A program made the position numbers and the translations under genes. The notes beneath the pieces are model-generated. The model was given only the letters and a program-made list of their open reading frames with translations, made no database searches and was not told the origin of the DNA. DNA of 64,000 nucleotides from Rhizobium sp. CF080 (GTDB lineage: Bacteria > Pseudomonadota > Alphaproteobacteria > Rhizobiales > Rhizobiaceae), in contig NZ_AKKC02000014.1 in assembly GCF_000282095.2 (NCBI RefSeq), forward strand, positions 186,001 to 250,000, written 5' to 3'. Below, piece by piece: positions 1 through 9,015 of this stretch (position 1 is its first letter; each line of letters opens with the position of its first letter).

Positions 1-2
1 AG

Positions 3-2123
3 ATCCAGGCCCGCCTCAAAAGTCTCGGCGAGCCGCCCGCCGCCGGTCAGCCTCCGGAAGCGCCTGCGGTTGTCGAAGAACGCAACCGGCTGCTGAACGA
101 GCGGTCGGAGCTCAACATCATCGTTGACGACGCCGGCCAGCTTTCCAACAGCGCGACCCAGGTCGCCAACACGATCACCAACCTGCGCCGCACGCTGTTT
201 ACCCAGACGCTCTTCCGCCATACCGAGCTTTCGGGCGAATTGTTCGCCGATGCGGGCAATGCGCTGGTTGCGGAGGTACGCAACTTCGGCTCGACCTTCA
301 GCAGCTGGATCAGTTTCGTCTGGAAATTCAAGAAGCTCCAGCTATTGGGAGCGCTGGCGCTGTCGCTCGGCGCGGCCATGCTCTTCCTGTCCGGGGGCTA
401 CCGGCTGTTCGGGCGATTCATCCGGCGAAACGACCACGAACATCCATCCTACATCAGGCGGTTGTCGGTGGCCTTCTGGTCGACGGTGATCCAGACCGTA
501 TCGCTGGCGGCCTTCCTGGTTGCTTCCTTCCTGTTCCTTGACGGCTTCAATGTGCTCAGGACGGATATCACGCCGATCATCGTGACCTTTTTCGGCTTCG
601 TGTGGTTCGTCAATTTCGTCTGGAAGCTCACCTATGGCGTATTGGCGCCGGGTGAGCCGGAATGGCGGCTCGTCCGCATCACCAATCGCGGTGCGCGCCT
701 GCTGACGCTTGCCGTGCTCGCCATGGCGATCGTCAACGGGCTCGACTATCTGCTCGGCGCAATCAGCGAGGCGCTCAATTCCCCGCTGGTTCTGACCATC
801 GTCAAGAGCCTGCTCGCCTCTGTCATCATCGGCCTGATCCTGATCGCCATCTCCTTCATTCAGCCGCGGCTTGTCGAGGGCGAGGATCCGGAAAGCCCGG
901 GGCATCGCTGGCCACGCTTCTTCCCGCTGTTCCTTCGTGTGACGGGTCTGCTCCTCATCCTGTCGGTGCTGACGGGATATGTGGGGCTTGCACGGTTCGC
1001 TTCGACCCAGATCGTGCTGACCGGGGCGGTGATCGTGCTGATCTATATCGGACTTCTGTCCGGCAGGGCGATTTCGAAACAGGGGGCGTTCACCGACACG
1101 GCTGTCGGCCGCCGGCTTGCCGAACGCTTCCAATTCGGGGAGGTGTCGCTCGACCAGGCGGGGCTCGTCGCGGGACTTGGCATCTATGCCTTTGCGCTGA
1201 TCCTCGGGATCCCGCTCATTCTCCTGACGTGGGGGTTCCAGATTGCCGATATCGAGGCCTGGATCTACAGCTTCTTCACGCAGATTCGGATCGGTAACAT
1301 CTCGATCTCGATCGTCGGCATTCTCGGCGGCATTCTGCTTTTCGGCCTTGGCTTCATCGTCACGCGCTGGGTGCAGAAGTGGATCGACGGCAATGTGCTG
1401 GCGCGCAGCCAGGTCGACCTCGGCGTCCGCAATTCGGTCAAGACCGGTATCGGCTATCTCGGCATCGGGCTTGCGGTGATCGTCGGCGTTTCGGCCGCCG
1501 GCATCGACCTGTCGAGCTTCGCGCTGGTCGCGTCCGCCCTGTCGGTCGGTATCGGTTTCGGCCTCCAGAATATCGTGTCGAACTTCGTGTCCGGGCTGAT
1601 CCTGCTCGTCGAGCGGCCGTTCAAGGTGGGCGACCATGTGGTGACCGGGGCGACGGAAGGCATCGTCAAACGCATCTCGGTGCGCGCCACCGAGATCGAG
1701 ACGTTCCGCAAGCAATCGATCATCGTGCCGAATTCCGACCTGATCAACTCGCCGGTCGGCAACTGGACGCATCGCAACAAGATCGGGCGTTCGGAAGTGC
1801 CCGTCGCGGTGAGTTCCCACAGCGATCCACAGAAGGTGATGGATATCCTTCTGGAGCTGGTCGATCAGGTACCGGAAGTATTGCGCAATCCGGAACCGCA
1901 TGTGGAGTTCCTGACCTTCGGCGCCTCTTCGCTCAATTTCGAATTGCGGTTCCATCTGGCCGACATGGGCGAGGGCCTGAGGATCCGCAACAATCTGAGG
2001 ATCGCCATTCTCAAGCGGTTCAAGGAGGAGGGGATCGAGATCCCGTTCCCGCAGCAGGAAATCGTCTTCCACCGAGGCAGGCCGATCCTGCCGGAGGAGG
2101 GCGACGCAAGAGGGAGTGCGTAA
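3..2123 (+). CDS. Large MscS-family mechanosensitive channel, 5' partial
   Basis: The reading frame is open from the first complete codon of the window to a TAA stop, so the true start lies outside; an internal ATG at 240 is not the start because the same frame reads sensibly before it. The visible 706 residues begin with a soluble, partly coiled stretch (about 80 residues, DUF3772-like), followed by roughly ten hydrophobic helices. Near residue 520 comes the MscS pore signature (GFGLQNIVSNF), then the beta domain (PNSDLINSPVGNW) and a C-terminal alpha/beta domain. Such large MscS homologues sit in the inner membrane and release solutes on hypo-osmotic shock. Its place beside betaine genes fits osmotic physiology, but no functional link is shown. 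Confidence 0.9.
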   Translation: MQARLKSLGEPPAAGQPPEAPAVVEERNRLLNERSELNIIVDDAGQLSNSATQVANTITNLRRTLFTQTLFRHTELSGELFADAGNALVAEVRNFGSTFSSWISFVWKFKKLQLLGALALSLGAAMLFLSGGYRLFGRFIRRNDHEHPSYIRRLSVAFWSTVIQTVSLAAFLVASFLFLDGFNVLRTDITPIIVTFFGFVWFVNFVWKLTYGVLAPGEPEWRLVRITNRGARLLTLAVLAMAIVNGLDYLLGAISEALNSPLVLTIVKSLLASVIIGLILIAISFIQPRLVEGEDPESPGHRWPRFFPLFLRVTGLLLILSVLTGYVGLARFASTQIVLTGAVIVLIYIGLLSGRAISKQGAFTDTAVGRRLAERFQFGEVSLDQAGLVAGLGIYAFALILGIPLILLTWGFQIADIEAWIYSFFTQIRIGNISISIVGILGGILLFGLGFIVTRWVQKWIDGNVLARSQVDLGVRNSVKTGIGYLGIGLAVIVGVSAAGIDLSSFALVASALSVGIGFGLQNIVSNFVSGLILLVERPFKVGDHVVTGATEGIVKRISVRATEIETFRKQSIIVPNSDLINSPVGNWTHRNKIGRSEVPVAVSSHSDPQKVMDILLELVDQVPEVLRNPEPHVEFLTFGASSLNFELRFHLADMGEGLRIRNNLRIAILKRFKEEGIEIPFPQQEIVFHRGRPILPEEGDARGSA

Positions 2124-2277
2124 CTATCCCTCCGCCCAATACGCGCGCGGCCATTCTGATGACCGTCGCGGGCTGGCTCTCGGCATGTCGTAATCAGGCG
2201 TTTGGCTCGCCTGCCGGAATTGCATAGTCCCTGCAGTTTGCGAAGAGGCCGCGCGAGGCCGAGAAGGGGTTCATTCC

Positions 2278-4791
2278 ATGAAGACACATGCACGGGCGGT
2301 GGTGATCGGCGGCGGCGTGGTCGGTGTTTCGACGCTTTATCATCTGGCAAAAAAGGGCTGGAGCGACGCGGTCCTGATCGAACGCAAGGAATTGACCTCC
2401 GGTTCGACCTGGCATGCCGCGGGGCTTCTGCCGCTCTTCAACCTTTCCTATTCGGTCGGCCAGCTGCATAAATACTCGGTGCGGTTCTATCAGGAACTGC
2501 AGGAAGAGACCGGCATGAATGTCGGTTTCTCGAAAGTCTCGAACATCCGGCTCGCCCGCACCAGGGACCGCTGGGAAGAGTACATGTATTACGCCGGGAT
2601 CGCCGAGACGATCGGCGTGAAGGTCAATATCCTGACGGCAGAACAGGTGAAGGAGATCTGGCCGCTCTGCGAGACGGACGGCATTCTCGGCGCCATCCAG
2701 CATCCGGACGACGGTTACATCCAGCCGGCCGACCTCACCCAGGCGCTCGCCAAGGGCGCGCGCGACCTCGGCGCCACGATCTACCGCAACACGACCGTGA
2801 CCGCCATCGAGCAGCAGCCGGACGGGCTCTGGAAGGTGACGACCGACAAGGGCGAGATCACCGCCGAGCACATCATTTCCTGCACCGGCAATTTCGCGCG
2901 CAAGACCGGCGAGATGGTCGGCATCAACATCCCGGTCATCCCGGTCGAACACCAGTATATCGTCACCGAGCCGCATCCGGCGATCCAGGAGCGCAAGGCC
3001 AAGGGCCTGCCGGAAATGGGGGTCCTGCGCGAATCGGACTCATCCTGGTACATGCGCGAAGAGAATGGCGGCCTGCTGCTGGGGCCCTACGAAGTCGGGG
3101 CACCGGTCTGTTACGTCGACGGTCCCTCGGACGAGAGCGAATACGAGCTTTTCAACGAGGATCTCGACCGGCTGATGCCCTATATCGAGACCGCCATCGT
3201 GCGCGTGCCGGCCTTCGGCGAAGTCGGCATCAAGAAGGTCTATAACGGTGCGATCGCCTATACGCCGGACGGCTCGCCGATCGTCGGGCCGGCGCCCGGC
3301 CTCAGGAATTTCTGGCTGAACGAGGGCCATTCCTTCGGCATCACGGCTGCCGGCGGTGCCGGCTGGCAGCTCGCGGAATGGATCGTCGACGGCGAGCCGA
3401 CCGTCGACATGATGGGCGTCGATCCCCGGCGCTTCGGGCCTTACGCAACGGAAGGCTATCTGATCGAGAAGAACGAAGAGGCCTATGCCAATGTTTTCAC
3501 GATGCATTATCCGGATGAAGAGCGTTCCGCCGCGCGTCCCTTGAAGACGACGCCGGTCTATGATCGGTTGAAGAAGATGGGTGCCGTGTTCGGCTCCGTT
3601 TATGGCTGGGAACGCGCCAACTGGTTCGCGCCGGAAGGTTACGAAGTGCCGAAGGAAGAGCTCGGTGTCGGCGTCGACGTGCTGACCGCCCATAATCATG
3701 CGCCGGCGCTGGAAGACGGTCGGATCGTCGAGAAATGGTCGTTCCGCCGTTCAAACTACTTCGACCATGTCGGCAACGAAATCAAAAACGTCCACGAGAA
3801 TGTCGGCGTGCTCGACATGTCGGCCTTCGCCAAGATGGAAGTGTCCGGCCCCGGTGCGCGCGCTTTCCTTGATTCGATTTTCGCCAACGCGATCCCGAAG
3901 AAGCGGGGTCGCATCGCTCTCTGCCATCTTCTCACCCGGCAGGGCGGGGTTCGCTCCGAATTCACCGTCTATGAATGGGCGCCGGATCGTTTCTATCTGG
4001 TTTCGGCCGGCGCCTATGAGGCACATGACCATGATTACCTGCGTAAGCTCGCGCCGACAGATGGCTCGGTCAAGCTCACCCAGATCACCCAGAAGTTCGG
4101 CGTTCTGGTTCTGGCCGGCCCGAAGTCCCGGCAAGTTCTGAAGAAGCTCACCCGCAGCAGCCTTGAAAACAAGGATTTCCCCTGGCTTTCCGGAAAGGAG
4201 ATTTCGGTTGGCACGGCTTCAGCCCATGCGCTGCGCGTCAACTTCGTCGGCGAACTCGGCTGGGAACTGCATCACCCGATCGAGATGCAGAACTATATCT
4301 TCGACAAGCTGATGGAAGCCGGCGCGGAGTTCGGCATCAAGCCCTTCGGCATCCGCGCCATGCTCTCCATGTCGGTCGAGAAATCCTACCGGCTCATCCC
4401 GCGCGAAATGTCGATCGAATACAATGCCTATGAATCCGGCCTTGACCGGTTCATCAAGACCGACAAGGAATTCCTCGGCAAGCAAGGCCTGCTCTCGTAC
4501 AAGGAGAAAGGCCTGAGGTGGAATTTCTGCACGCTGGTGGTCGAGGGTAGCAACGACGTCGATGCCCGCGGGTCGGAGGCGATCTACAACGAAGCCGGCG
4601 AACTGATCGGCCGTGCCACCAACGGTGCCTACGGCTGGCGAATCGGCAAATCGCTGGCGCTGGCGATGGTAAAGCCGGGTTATGCGGAGGCGGGCACGCG
4701 GCTGAAGATCAAGATTCTCGGCAATCTCTACAGCGCCAGCGTCGTTGCAGAGAGCCCGTTCGATGCCGACAACGTCGCATTGCGCGCCTGA
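2278..4791 (+). CDS. FAD-dependent dehydrogenase with GcvT domain, dimethylglycine/sarcosine dehydrogenase type
   Basis: This 837-residue protein has the two-part build of dimethylglycine and sarcosine dehydrogenases. A DAO-type FAD domain with GGGVVG comes near residue 11, then a C-terminal aminomethyltransferase (GcvT) fold from about residue 440, where YGWERANWF starts at 442. The motif STWHAAG places His46 at the position that carries covalent FAD in dimethylglycine dehydrogenase. These enzymes oxidise an N-methyl group and pass the one-carbon unit to tetrahydrofolate. The AraC regulator at 6439, the corrinoid methyltransferases and the betaine-homocysteine methyltransferase nearby suggest it handles dimethylglycine or sarcosine released from betaine. 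The exact substrate cannot be read from sequence. It ends at a good terminator. Confidence 0.85.
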   Translation: MKTHARAVVIGGGVVGVSTLYHLAKKGWSDAVLIERKELTSGSTWHAAGLLPLFNLSYSVGQLHKYSVRFYQELQEETGMNVGFSKVSNIRLARTRDRWEEYMYYAGIAETIGVKVNILTAEQVKEIWPLCETDGILGAIQHPDDGYIQPADLTQALAKGARDLGATIYRNTTVTAIEQQPDGLWKVTTDKGEITAEHIISCTGNFARKTGEMVGINIPVIPVEHQYIVTEPHPAIQERKAKGLPEMGVLRESDSSWYMREENGGLLLGPYEVGAPVCYVDGPSDESEYELFNEDLDRLMPYIETAIVRVPAFGEVGIKKVYNGAIAYTPDGSPIVGPAPGLRNFWLNEGHSFGITAAGGAGWQLAEWIVDGEPTVDMMGVDPRRFGPYATEGYLIEKNEEAYANVFTMHYPDEERSAARPLKTTPVYDRLKKMGAVFGSVYGWERANWFAPEGYEVPKEELGVGVDVLTAHNHAPALEDGRIVEKWSFRRSNYFDHVGNEIKNVHENVGVLDMSAFAKMEVSGPGARAFLDSIFANAIPKKRGRIALCHLLTRQGGVRSEFTVYEWAPDRFYLVSAGAYEAHDHDYLRKLAPTDGSVKLTQITQKFGVLVLAGPKSRQVLKKLTRSSLENKDFPWLSGKEISVGTASAHALRVNFVGELGWELHHPIEMQNYIFDKLMEAGAEFGIKPFGIRAMLSMSVEKSYRLIPREMSIEYNAYESGLDRFIKTDKEFLGKQGLLSYKEKGLRWNFCTLVVEGSNDVDARGSEAIYNEAGELIGRATNGAYGWRIGKSLALAMVKPGYAEAGTRLKIKILGNLYSASVVAESPFDADNVALRA

Positions 4792-4823
4792 ACCTGGCTA
4801 AAAGTAAGAGATCATTGACAGTA

Positions 4824-4856
4824 ACGGGCGGTCTTCGGGCCGCCTGTTCCATTTTT
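4824..4856 (+). terminator. Rho-independent terminator with UUCG loop
   Basis: A ten-pair stem (4824-4833 with 4838-4847, including two G-U pairs) closes on a TTCG tetraloop and is followed within a few bases by five T residues. It lies 32 bases after the dehydrogenase stop and separates that gene from the receiver-domain gene that follows. Confidence 0.8.
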
Positions 4857-4944
4857 GGACGAGAGGGCGTCTCGGATTAACGGTTCTGCAAAGCGTTTGT
4901 AATACCGCTAGCAGAGGGGATAACTATTTATCGACAGGGGCAAC

Positions 4945-5793
4945 ATGACATTCCTCGGCATTTCCGGGATGCAGTATTCCGGCCAATCACTGGCAAACTC
5001 CCGCATCCTGCTTGCGGAGGATTCCAACGTCTTTACCTCGATGATCGGTACCCGGCTCATGGAGCTGTTCGGCATCGAGGTCGAGATCTGCCGCAATTTC
5101 GAGGAATTGCAGTTCGCCTATGACCGCTCGAGCGAACCGGTGACGCTGGCGATTTCCAACATCAACCTGCCGGGGGCGGAAAACGGCGAGGCGCTGGAAT
5201 ATCTCGTCGATCTATCGATCCCGACCATTGTCTTTACCGGCACGTTCCACGAAGAGACCCGCGACAAGCTGCTGACCAAGGACATCGTCGATTATATCCT
5301 CAAGGACAATGTCTTTGCGGTCGAGATGCTGGCCGAATCGGTCTGCCGGTTCCTGACCAATCATCGCCACCATGTGCTGATCGTCGACGACAGCCCGACC
5401 GCCCGGGCGCTGCTCTCGAGCCGCCTGAAGCGCTACAATTTCCGGGTCAGCGTCGCGGAGAACGGTGCCAAGGCGCTGGAAATCCTCAAGAAGAACCCGG
5501 ATATCGGCCTCGTCGTCACCGACTACAACATGCCCGATATCGACGGTTTCGAACTTACCCGCCGCATTCGCTCGGTGCGCGGCTCGCACGAGCTCAGAAT
5601 CATCGGCGTGTCGTCCTCTTCGAACCGGCTGCTTTCGGCCCGTTTCCTGAAGGCGGGCGGTAACGATTTCATGCTGCGGCCGTTCATCGACGAAGAGTTC
5701 TACTGCCGCGTCAACCAGAACCTGGATACGCTGATCCAGATCTGGTCGATGCAGGCAAAGCGTCAGGAAACGGCGGTCAAGAACGTTGCCTGA
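4945..5793 (+). CDS. Response regulator with two receiver domains, the first degenerate
   Basis: The 282-residue protein consists of two CheY-like receiver domains with no output domain. The second (about residues 145-270) has the normal acceptor in LVVTDYNMP, at Asp193. In the first (about 20-135) the matching position reads LAISNINLPG, with Asn72 in place of the acceptor Asp, so it probably cannot be phosphorylated. An AGGGGC ribosome site lies just before the ATG at 4945. The next gene, a GGDEF-like protein, starts 17 bases after the stop, so the two are probably co-transcribed and may act as a split version of the REC-REC-GGDEF proteins found in alphaproteobacteria. No cognate kinase lies next to it. 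Confidence 0.88.
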   Translation: MTFLGISGMQYSGQSLANSRILLAEDSNVFTSMIGTRLMELFGIEVEICRNFEELQFAYDRSSEPVTLAISNINLPGAENGEALEYLVDLSIPTIVFTGTFHEETRDKLLTKDIVDYILKDNVFAVEMLAESVCRFLTNHRHHVLIVDDSPTARALLSSRLKRYNFRVSVAENGAKALEILKKNPDIGLVVTDYNMPDIDGFELTRRIRSVRGSHELRIIGVSSSSNRLLSARFLKAGGNDFMLRPFIDEEFYCRVNQNLDTLIQIWSMQAKRQETAVKNVA

Positions 5794-5810
5794 CATTTAA
5801 GGATTTTCGC

Positions 5811-6419
5811 ATGCCCTACCTTCAAAGCCAGCACTTCCGGGAGACGGAGCGCCTGACCTACGGTTGGGCCGCGCCGTCGCCGGTGCAGATGGAGGTGGCT
5901 AACCTGACTGCCGATCCGTTGACCGGTTTTGCCAACCTGAAGGAATTTTATCGGGTTGGCCCGCCGCTGGTGGGGACGTGCCTTTCCGAGGGGACGACCT
6001 GCGCCGTGGCGATCGTCGACATCGATCATTTCCGGCGACTGAACGACACCCATTGCGAGGAAACGATCGCCGAGGTCCTGAAGGCGACCGCGGCCAGGCT
6101 GGAGGCTGCGTGCAACGGCGGCCGGCACCTTCCTGCCCGGCTGGACGACGAGGAGTTCGGGTTGTTGCTGGTTGGCTTCGACGGGGCGGCAGCGACGGAT
6201 TTCTGCGAAAAGCTGAGGCTCGAGATAGCCGGCATGCGGTTCGGGTCCGGCGACAGCGACTTTTCGATCACCGTCTCGATCGGCCTTGCCGAAGTCTGCG
6301 GTCCGGAGACCTTCGACAATTACCTGAATGCCGCAGAACAATTCCTGTTCATGGCGAAGAGCTACGGTCGCAACCAGGTGTTTTCGGATTATACGATCGT
6401 GCTGCAGGCGGCGGGCTGA
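5811..6419 (+). CDS. Degenerate GGDEF-domain protein
   Basis: The 202-residue protein has a GGDEF fold. DPLTGFANL opens the domain near residue 43, VDIDHFRRLND holds the usual metal-site strand, and SIGLAEV follows near the end. The signature loop reads DDEEF (residues 112-116) where active enzymes have GGDEF or GGEEF, so both glycines needed to hold GTP are replaced by Asp. No RxxD inhibitory site precedes it. Diguanylate cyclase activity is therefore doubtful, and a binding or signalling role is more likely. AAGGA precedes the ATG. It follows the two-receiver protein by 17 bases, probably in one operon. Confidence 0.85.
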   Translation: MPYLQSQHFRETERLTYGWAAPSPVQMEVANLTADPLTGFANLKEFYRVGPPLVGTCLSEGTTCAVAIVDIDHFRRLNDTHCEETIAEVLKATAARLEAACNGGRHLPARLDDEEFGLLLVGFDGAAATDFCEKLRLEIAGMRFGSGDSDFSITVSIGLAEVCGPETFDNYLNAAEQFLFMAKSYGRNQVFSDYTIVLQAAG

Positions 6420-6438
6420 TCCGTTGCAACGCCGAGAC

Positions 6439-7467
6439 TCAGACCACGACTCCGGTGCGCGACGTGTTCATGTTGAGCTTGCGTTCGGCACGTTCCTGCT
6501 GTGGCGAACGGTTATAGACTTCGCGATAACATTTCGAGAAATGCGAGGCGGACACGAAGCCGCAGGCAACAGCCACCTCAACCACGGGCATCGACGACTG
6601 CACGAGCAGGTGGCGCGCCCGGTCGAGCCGGATCTCCAGATAATAGCGCGCCGGCGAACGGCCCATTTCCTGGCGGAACAGGCGTTCGATCTGGCGCCTT
6701 GAGAGGCCAGCATCGTCGGCGATCTCCACCAGCGACAGCGGTTCGGAGAGATTGTTCTCCATCACCTCGATGATCGACAGGACCTTGGCGTTCTGGACGC
6801 CGAGGCGCGCCCGCAGCGGCAGGCGCTGGCGATCGTGCGGATTGCGGACACGGTCGGTCAATTGCTGTTCGCAGACGCGGTTTACGAGGTTCTCGCCGAA
6901 ATCCTGGCCGATCAGGTTCAGCATCATGTCGAGCGAGGCGGTGCCGCCGGCACAGGTATAGAGGTTCGAATCGACTTCATAGAGATCCGCATAGACCTCC
7001 GCCTGCGGGAAGGCTTCGGCAAAGCCCGGCAGGTTTTCCCAATGGATCGCGCAGCGCTTGCCGTTCAACAGCCCTGCCTGGGCAAGGACGTGGGCACCGG
7101 TGCAGAGGCTGCCCACCGCGATGCCGCGATTGTAGGTCTCGCGCAGCCAAGCATTGACCGACTTGTTGTTGAACTCCTCCACATAGATGCCGGAGCAAAC
7201 CAGAACCATGTTCGGACGGTTTTCGCCGGAGAGGTTGCGGCGTTCGTCGGCAAGCGACGAATTCACCTCGATACCGATGCCGCTGGAGGAGTAGACTTTT
7301 TCGCCGTCGGCGGAACAGAGCCGCCACGTATAGGCCGAGTATCCGAGCATACGATTGGCGATTCGCAAGGTCTCCACCGCCGCTGCAAACGGCAGCATAG
7401 TAAAGTGGGGAACCAGGAAAAAGACGAGAGAACGCTTCGCTGCCGGGCTTTTGCTCATCACATTCAT
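6439..7467 (-). CDS. AraC-family regulator with DJ-1/PfpI-like domain, GbdR type
   Basis: The protein joins an N-terminal DJ-1/PfpI (GATase1-like) sensor domain, with the CTGAHVLAQAG elbow, to a C-terminal AraC double helix-turn-helix (SRRQIERLFRQEMG, then GFVSASHFSKCYRE). This is the build of GbdR, CdhR and ArgR-type regulators. In Pseudomonas, GbdR activates betaine and dimethylglycine catabolism. I placed the start at 7467 because AAGGGGAA lies 8 bases before that ATG and homology begins soon after; the frame is open to 7590. It lies between the dimethylglycine-type dehydrogenase and the corrinoid methyltransferase genes, so control of betaine breakdown is a reasonable inference, not shown. 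Confidence 0.85.
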   Translation of the reverse strand: MNVMSKSPAAKRSLVFFLVPHFTMLPFAAAVETLRIANRMLGYSAYTWRLCSADGEKVYSSSGIGIEVNSSLADERRNLSGENRPNMVLVCSGIYVEEFNNKSVNAWLRETYNRGIAVGSLCTGAHVLAQAGLLNGKRCAIHWENLPGFAEAFPQAEVYADLYEVDSNLYTCAGGTASLDMMLNLIGQDFGENLVNRVCEQQLTDRVRNPHDRQRLPLRARLGVQNAKVLSIIEVMENNLSEPLSLVEIADDAGLSRRQIERLFRQEMGRSPARYYLEIRLDRARHLLVQSSMPVVEVAVACGFVSASHFSKCYREVYNRSPQQERAERKLNMNTSRTGVVV

Positions 7468-7698
7468 GCCGTCGTTCCCCTTGTCATGGCCGTACGTTGC
7501 GGCCTGGCTTTTCTTCAAAAGCGACATTGGCACGGGAAAAGGCGGCGGAGAAGGACTTTCGACGACAGGCAAATAACAATTTTGCGACATTGAAGGGTCG
7601 CAGGAACGATTGTTATCGGGGGATGAATGTTACCGCGGGCGGTTCGAGAACGACATGGCCCGCTTCGCGCTATCGCTCACGGGCCATGAGGTGGGAGG

Positions 7699-7908
7699 TT
7701 ATCGGCGCTGCGGCGCTGCATTGCTCGTCGGCCATCCGATGTCCTTGCGGATTTCTGCCGGCAAACCTTCGAGCATGCGTTCGGTCTGGCGGCGATGCCA
7801 TTGATCGCGAAGTCTTGCCGCCACAGTCAGGGCAGGGCGGATGAGCGAGGCGAACGATGACGACTGAGGCCGGGAGCGATCGCTCTCCTGATAGGTGATC
7901 ATGGTCAT
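7699..7908 (-). CDS. DUF1127-family small protein
   Basis: A 69-residue basic protein whose C-terminal part (RRQTERMLEGLPAEIRKDIGWP) matches the DUF1127 pattern of paired Arg/Leu positions ending in a DIG motif. In Agrobacterium and Brucella, small DUF1127 proteins bind RNA or affect phosphate and carbon metabolism, some under LysR control. A clear AGGAG lies 8 bases before the ATG. It is transcribed away from the LysR gene that starts at 8117, across a 208-base gap that could hold shared control sites. Confidence 0.8.
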   Translation of the reverse strand: MTMITYQESDRSRPQSSSFASLIRPALTVAARLRDQWHRRQTERMLEGLPAEIRKDIGWPTSNAAPQRR

Positions 7909-8116
7909 GTCGGTTCTCCTTGGTATGGAACATGCGCTCAGCCGGGACGATGAACGCTGTCAATCCATCAATCAATCGGATGCAAGTTATGCGTCCCATG
8001 AAATTCTGTTTGGTATGGACGCTCGCTTCCGATGCTTTTGACTATGCCTCCCCTTTGACATTCAATCAAACGAAATGATATGGTGCTTAAGTTCATAATT
8101 ATTGATAGAGGCTGAT

Positions 8117-9013
8117 ATGACTGTTCCATTTCGCCCACCGCTTCCGCTGCTCGATAATGATGTATTGCGCACGTTCGTGGCGATTGCCGAAACCGGCAAT
8201 TTCTCGACCGCCGCCGATGCGGTTCTGCGCACGCCCTCGGCCGTTTCGATGCAGATCAAGAAACTGGAAGAGCAGTTGAAGACGACGCTCTTCCTGCGCG
8301 ACGCCCGCTCGGTGTCGCTGACGCAGCATGGCGAGATGCTGCTCTCCTATGCGCGGCGCATGCTGGCGCTCTCCAACGAGGCGGTGTCGCGTTTCGTCAT
8401 GCCGGAACTCTCCGGCGTAGTGCGCCTCGGCGCGCCGGACGACATCGCCGAGCGCCTGCTGCCGAAGGTGCTCAAGGATTTCGGCGAGAGCTTTCCGGGC
8501 ATCATGGTCGATGTCACTGTCGACATGAGCCTGGCGCTCAGGAAGCGCATGGACGAGCAGCGGCTGGATCTGGCGCTGATCAACTGTGCCACCCGGCCTT
8601 TCGCAACGGCCGGCGAGATGATCCATACGGAACGACTGGTCTGGGCCGGCGCGAAATGCGGTACGGCCTATCTGCGCGATCCGCTGCCGATTTCCGTCTG
8701 GGAGGATGGCTGCGTGTGGCGCCAGGATGCGATCGCCCAGCTCGAGAAGCACAAGCGGACCTATCGTATCGCATATGCGAGCGCCCATACGATGGCTCAG
8801 CGCGCAGCCGTGCTGTCCGACCTCGCGATCGCGCCGTTCCCACGCTCCTATGTGACCGAGGACATGCAGATACTCGGGCCGAAGGAAGGCCTGCCGGAAT
8901 TGATCAACTTCGATATCCGGCTGTTGACGGCGCCGCAGCTTTCTGTGCCTGGCAAAGCAGTGGCCGAAAGTATCCGCGAGGCCTTCGGCTCCCTGGTCGC
9001 CGCTGCTGCCTGA
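8117..9013 (+). CDS. LysR-family transcriptional regulator
   Basis: The 298-residue protein starts with a LysR winged helix (VLRTFVAIAETGNFSTAADAV, then RTPSAVSMQIKKLEEQL) and continues with a periplasmic-binding-protein-like effector domain. I chose the ATG at 8117, preceded by AGAGGC, over an upstream in-frame TTG at 8102. The stop lies two bases before the end of the opposing activator gene, so the two are tail to tail. Divergence from a DUF1127 gene recalls VtlR of Brucella, a LysR regulator of DUF1127 genes, but I cannot establish orthology. Confidence 0.88.
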   Translation: MTVPFRPPLPLLDNDVLRTFVAIAETGNFSTAADAVLRTPSAVSMQIKKLEEQLKTTLFLRDARSVSLTQHGEMLLSYARRMLALSNEAVSRFVMPELSGVVRLGAPDDIAERLLPKVLKDFGESFPGIMVDVTVDMSLALRKRMDEQRLDLALINCATRPFATAGEMIHTERLVWAGAKCGTAYLRDPLPISVWEDGCVWRQDAIAQLEKHKRTYRIAYASAHTMAQRAAVLSDLAIAPFPRSYVTEDMQILGPKEGLPELINFDIRLLTAPQLSVPGKAVAESIREAFGSLVAAAA

Positions 9014-9015
9014 TG

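Noticed and set aside
342..2072. 576-residue open frame on the minus strand
   Set aside because: It lies wholly opposite the MscS gene, is rich in Asp, Arg, Glu and Gln as expected of antisense frames in high-GC DNA, and matches no family.
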